This document shows positions 62,301 to 64,000 of a DNA stretch of 64,000 bases, one piece after another; the first letter of the stretch is position 1; the number at the start of each line of letters is the position of its first letter. Below the pieces are notes generated by a model that worked only from the letters and a program-made list of their open reading frames with translations, was not told the DNA's origin and searched no databases. Source of the stretch: Terriglobus albidus (GTDB lineage: Bacteria; Acidobacteriota; Terriglobia; Terriglobales; Acidobacteriaceae); contig NZ_CP042806.1 in NCBI RefSeq assembly GCF_008000815.1, positions 1,178,001-1,242,000 on the forward strand, read 5' to 3'. The position numbers were made by a program, and so were the translations under genes.

Positions 62301-62821
62301 ATGGTCGCCGCTGGCTGGCCAATACAGGCGGTTTGATGGATCGCCTGGTGAGCGGATGGCAGATGAATGGTGTCGTTACCGCACAGAGCGGCCTGCCGCT
62401 TACGATCTCCGGAGCCAACAACAACCTGGCGACGCGGCCGAGTTTCGTTCCCGGCAAGTCGGCGAAGGATGTGAACAAGTCGAGCCGCAGCGTTACTTCG
62501 TGGTTCGATGGCACCGTCTTCCAGAATCCTGACAACTGGACCTACGGCAATGTGCCTCGCGTGCTGCCCAATGCCCGTGGACCGAAGTATGTGAATCTGG
62601 ACGCCTCGATCTTCAAGACGACCAGCATTACGGAGTCAGTGAAGCTGCAGCTTCGTCTGGAATCGTTCAACGCGTTGAACCATCCGAACTTCCGTCTGCC
62701 GAATACGAGTTTTGTTCCGGCGTCCGGGAGTAACGGTCTGAACACAAGCGCGAGCTTTGGTCAGATTACGAGTGATATTCAGCCTCGTAATGTGCAGATC
62801 GCGGCGAAGATTTTGTTCTAG
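59336..62821 (+). CDS. Oar-like TonB-dependent outer-membrane receptor with carboxypeptidase-regulatory-like N-domain
   Basis: 1161 aa from ATG 59336, with AAGGAAAA upstream. Signal peptide MPRKWNVLVVLLLLGFAVYG, cut near AMA-Q. Then a CarboxypepD_reg-like domain (GSAHDPSGAAITGAKVTIRN, about 33-110), a plug domain (VQELPLNGRNALALTLETPA; about 140-260), and a large beta-barrel with many Tyr/Asn/Ser-rich strands. Such Oar/SusC-like receptors are numerous in Acidobacteria; they are thought to bring in glycans or other large ligands. The C-terminal strand VQIAAKILF ends with Phe as in outer-membrane barrels. The XylR-like gene before it suggests sugar-linked control. Confidence 0.93.
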   Translation: MPRKWNVLVVLLLLGFAVYGHRAMAQLSGGIVTGSAHDPSGAAITGAKVTIRNNESGESIELSTNGSGDFTSATLRPGQYAVSITAAGFESVRQDNLIVQVGSKSSANLVLPVGAATATVDVMAQAPAMETSVGSVGTVVESRPVQELPLNGRNALALTLETPAVRSNSANNPQGFADRGTSLSAIVINNGPTAMNANLLDGANNLNNFSGEIAINPQVDAVQEFRVQTGYMSAEFGLTGGGVITLASKAGGNKYHGDVYEFLRNDYLDARPYFLETTAQKPPLRYNQFGGAVGGPILREKLFFFANYEQFKYVTSAVYIASVPTLNQRKGDFSDLQTCSYNASGAPVVTLTRIYDPNTTVAAGNSFIRTQFPGNKINRALDPVALNIQNAIYPEPNRTASDTCQRLSNTNNFQSVKQNIRSMYQSLGRFDYRLTNRQSIFGRYAYYVNNTDNGSTNGSYLPSPIVAKRNDAFGSQSFVLSHTFTISSSTINEARVALTRTTFPFTVANYNQNWPSKLGLPSNVPSFVFPTITGTGQPAVNGQVGQRNTANPQISDTVTMIRGKHSLRFGVVLAHSQANNSQMTTPSGNFSFSSALTNQPNATAGTGNAYASFLLGAVQSATLTVYREPGYWNFLTSGFVQDDIKVTPRFTLNVGLRYDFQQTPREHHDGLSNFDPNAVSPSVGKPGTTAYATKGGYGRTFTGDDYKNFGPRLGFAWDLFGDGHTSVRGGVGIYYISLNNQLFNQPTAGFSSTTTNYTSTNAGIVPAFLLSAGFPYAPLQPQGAAGGSDFLLGQSIAYIRPKASTPSSQQWNLNLQHEFRGGFVAEIGYLGNHGVHMISGDYNMNVLPNQYLSLGDSLRQNVANPYAGKVPGSLGASTITRRQSLLPYPYYNAVTVTSPRDGNFHGDAMMLAVQRRAARGLTLLTSYTFSKLLDNGIANPLDGYIGISSSGGVITPQDSNNRQLEYSLDPTDIKHRFVSSALYELPFGHGRRWLANTGGLMDRLVSGWQMNGVVTAQSGLPLTISGANNNLATRPSFVPGKSAKDVNKSSRSVTSWFDGTVFQNPDNWTYGNVPRVLPNARGPKYVNLDASIFKTTSITESVKLQLRLESFNALNHPNFRLPNTSFVPASGSNGLNTSASFGQITSDIQPRNVQIAAKILF

Positions 62822-62863
62822 GAACGTTTGCTCTCACGCACATGGGATTGATGCATCGGACAG

Positions 62864-62920
62864 TAAAGGCCGGGCCCATGTCCCTCAGGGACATGGGACA
62901 CCAGGTGCATGGATTATCTG
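62864..62920. repeat. Hairpin with GGGACACC-type tail, copy 8
   Basis: AAAGGCCGGGCC, then CATGTCCC-TCA-GGGACATG (62877-62895) and tail GGACACCAGGTGCATGG. Same layout as 18150-18196, with a different loop and one base changed in the tail. Confidence 0.72.
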
Positions 62921-62951
62921 GAATGTCCTGGCACAGTTCATAACAGAGGAA

Positions 62952-63191
62952 ATGATGAAAAAGAGTTGGATCGTCACGGCGCTTGTCTGTGCTTGCCTTT
63001 GTTCGCATGTTGTTGCGCAGCAGCAGAAAAAGCGGCACGTCCTTGTGATCTCTCTTGATGGCATGGGGGCTGACTATGTGGTGCATGCAGATCGGTACGG
63101 TCTGAAGATTCCGACGCTGCGGCGGTTTATGAAGGAAGGTGTGTATGCGGAGGGAGTGACCGGCGTCAATCCCGTTGCACTTGCACCTTGA
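62952..63191 (+). pseudogene. N-terminal remnant of an alkaline-phosphatase/phosphodiesterase-superfamily protein
   Basis: 79 codons: ATG 62952 (or 62955) with GAGG just before, signal peptide KKSWIVTALVCACLCSHVVA, then HVLVISLDGMGADYVVHADR (metal Asp of the family; the Thr nucleophile that should follow is missing), YGLKIPTLRRFMKEGVYAEG and VTGVNP. Intact nucleotide pyrophosphatase/phosphodiesterase proteins are about 400-450 aa and continue here with a TYPSHTT-like segment. Instead the frame goes VALAP-stop. The next 120 nt contain a hairpin-repeat fragment (GCAGATCCCTACGGGATGAC, 63241-63260). The break may be a deletion joined at the repeat. It may have belonged to the TonB-receptor locus. 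Confidence 0.8.
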
Positions 63192-63311
63192 ATCCAAGCT
63201 GCTTTTCTACCGATCCTTCTTGCCCCGGCAAAAGGCTGAAAAGCAGATCCCTACGGGATGACAAACAAAAAGAGTGTTCGCTTGTTGGCTTCATCGACCC
63301 TGCTAAGGAGG

Positions 63312-63935
63312 CTATTGCAGGTCGACCAAACCGCGCTGCAGGGCGTAGATGGTGGCCTGGGTGCGGTCGCGGGCGCCCATCTTTTCCAGGATCGAGCTGA
63401 CGTGGATACGGACGGTCTTTTCGGCGATTCCCAGTTCTTCGGCGATCTCGCGGTTGGAGAAGCCTTGTGTGATGCAGGTCAGCACTTCGCCTTCGCGGGG
63501 CGTGAGATCGACCGAGGGCATGCGCTCGGCCAGGCGGTGAAGGATCTCTTTGGGGATGTACCGAAGGCCGCGGCTTACGGTCAGCACGGCGTTGGTGACC
63601 TCTTCTCCGGAGGCGTCTTTGGTGAGGTAGCCCATGGCTCCGCCACGTACGGCGCGGTAGATATCCTCGCTGCCGCGATAGGCGGAGAGCACGATACATC
63701 GGGCGGTGGGGAAGTCCTTACGGATATGCTGCAGCACCTCGAAACCGCTCATGCGTGGCATTCGCAGATCGAGCAGAACGACATCCGGCGTGAGCTGGTG
63801 GTAGAGGTCGATCCCCTGCTGGCCATCGCTAGCCTCGCCCACCACCTTGATCTGGGGATGGGTTGAGAGCACAGAGTGCAGCGCCATCCGGGCGAGGAAG
63901 TGATCTTCAATCAGGATGACGCGAATGGGATTCAT
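63312..63935 (-). CDS. NarL/FixJ-type response regulator
   Basis: 207 aa from ATG 63935 (MNPIRVILIEDHFLARMALH); a GTG four codons upstream is possible. Receiver domain with the acidic pair ED (9-10), phospho-acceptor Asp in VVLLDLRMPRMSG (about 57), Ser in CIVLSAYRG (about 84) and Lys in GYLTKDASGEE (about 107). C-terminal LuxR HTH: LTPREGEVLTCITQGFSNRE and IAEELGIAEKTVRIHVSSIL. It acts as a DNA-binding output of a two-component system; the histidine kinase is not in the window. The window ends 65 nt upstream of it. Confidence 0.93.
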   Translation of the reverse strand: MNPIRVILIEDHFLARMALHSVLSTHPQIKVVGEASDGQQGIDLYHQLTPDVVLLDLRMPRMSGFEVLQHIRKDFPTARCIVLSAYRGSEDIYRAVRGGAMGYLTKDASGEEVTNAVLTVSRGLRYIPKEILHRLAERMPSVDLTPREGEVLTCITQGFSNREIAEELGIAEKTVRIHVSSILEKMGARDRTQATIYALQRGLVDLQ

Positions 63936-64000
63936 AGGCCTATCCACCGGATTACATCTGTGTCCGACAAGCGCCGCGATGGGTCGGGCGAGTCATATGG

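Overview
The window looks like chromosomal DNA of an acidobacterium, most likely Acidobacteriaceae (Terriglobus/Edaphobacter/Granulicella type). This is inferred from gene content and was not tested by any search: GC-rich coding DNA, a large Oar-like TonB-dependent receptor with an N-terminal carboxypeptidase-regulatory-like domain, a subclass B3 metallo-beta-lactamase fold, a DUF885 protein, a small Lys/Ala-rich histone-H1-like protein, and many hairpin-rich intergenic repeats. About 48 protein genes are supported, plus one tRNA-Ser(TGA), one IS110-family insertion sequence and one truncated gene.

Layout. 0-6.3 kb: the end of an MdtB-like and a complete MdtC-like RND pump gene. 6.5-17.3 kb: housekeeping and metabolic genes (CocE-type hydrolase, ThiE-like, SthA transhydrogenase, RNase HI, GatB/YqeY, class V aminotransferase, YgiB/YgiC-like pair, B3 metallo-beta-lactamase-fold enzyme, GalU). 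17.4-33.9 kb: AAA ATPase, DUF885 protein, Mfd, GatB, a hypothetical, histone-like protein, SerA-FmdB, spermidine-synthase-like membrane protein, PurM-PurN, DCC protein. 33.9-45.9 kb: HemL, the IS110 element, MFS exporter, polysaccharide deacetylase, deoxynucleoside kinase, Bcp peroxiredoxin, HtrA-like protease, CoaE-FolD and hypotheticals. 46-49.5 kb: MacB-like permease, tRNA-Ser, DAHP synthase, exported RidA. 49.5-56.1 kb: a complete tripartite RND efflux operon (adaptor, pump, outer-membrane lipoprotein) with a divergent TetR regulator. 56.2-64 kb: SelO, a XylR-like regulator, the TonB-dependent receptor, a truncated phosphodiesterase and a NarL-type response regulator.

Gene teams. The efflux genes at 49.5-55.3 kb form one tightly packed operon (2-nt gap and 4-nt overlap). 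A perfect 6+6 palindrome in the divergent promoter region is a candidate TetR site. PurM and PurN, SerA and FmdB, CoaE and FolD, RNase HI and YqeY, and YgiB-like and YgiC-like are close-packed pairs.

The most unusual feature is the intergenic DNA. At least four families of dispersed, multi-hairpin repeats occupy most of the longer gaps. One family has hairpin stems that differ between copies but stay self-complementary, followed by a conserved GGGCACCC-type tail. The IS110 element has inserted in such a tail and carries a ~215-nt non-coding 3' segment that could be its guide (bridge/seeker) RNA. These repeats, and the link between the IS and the repeat, are the main leads in Part 2.
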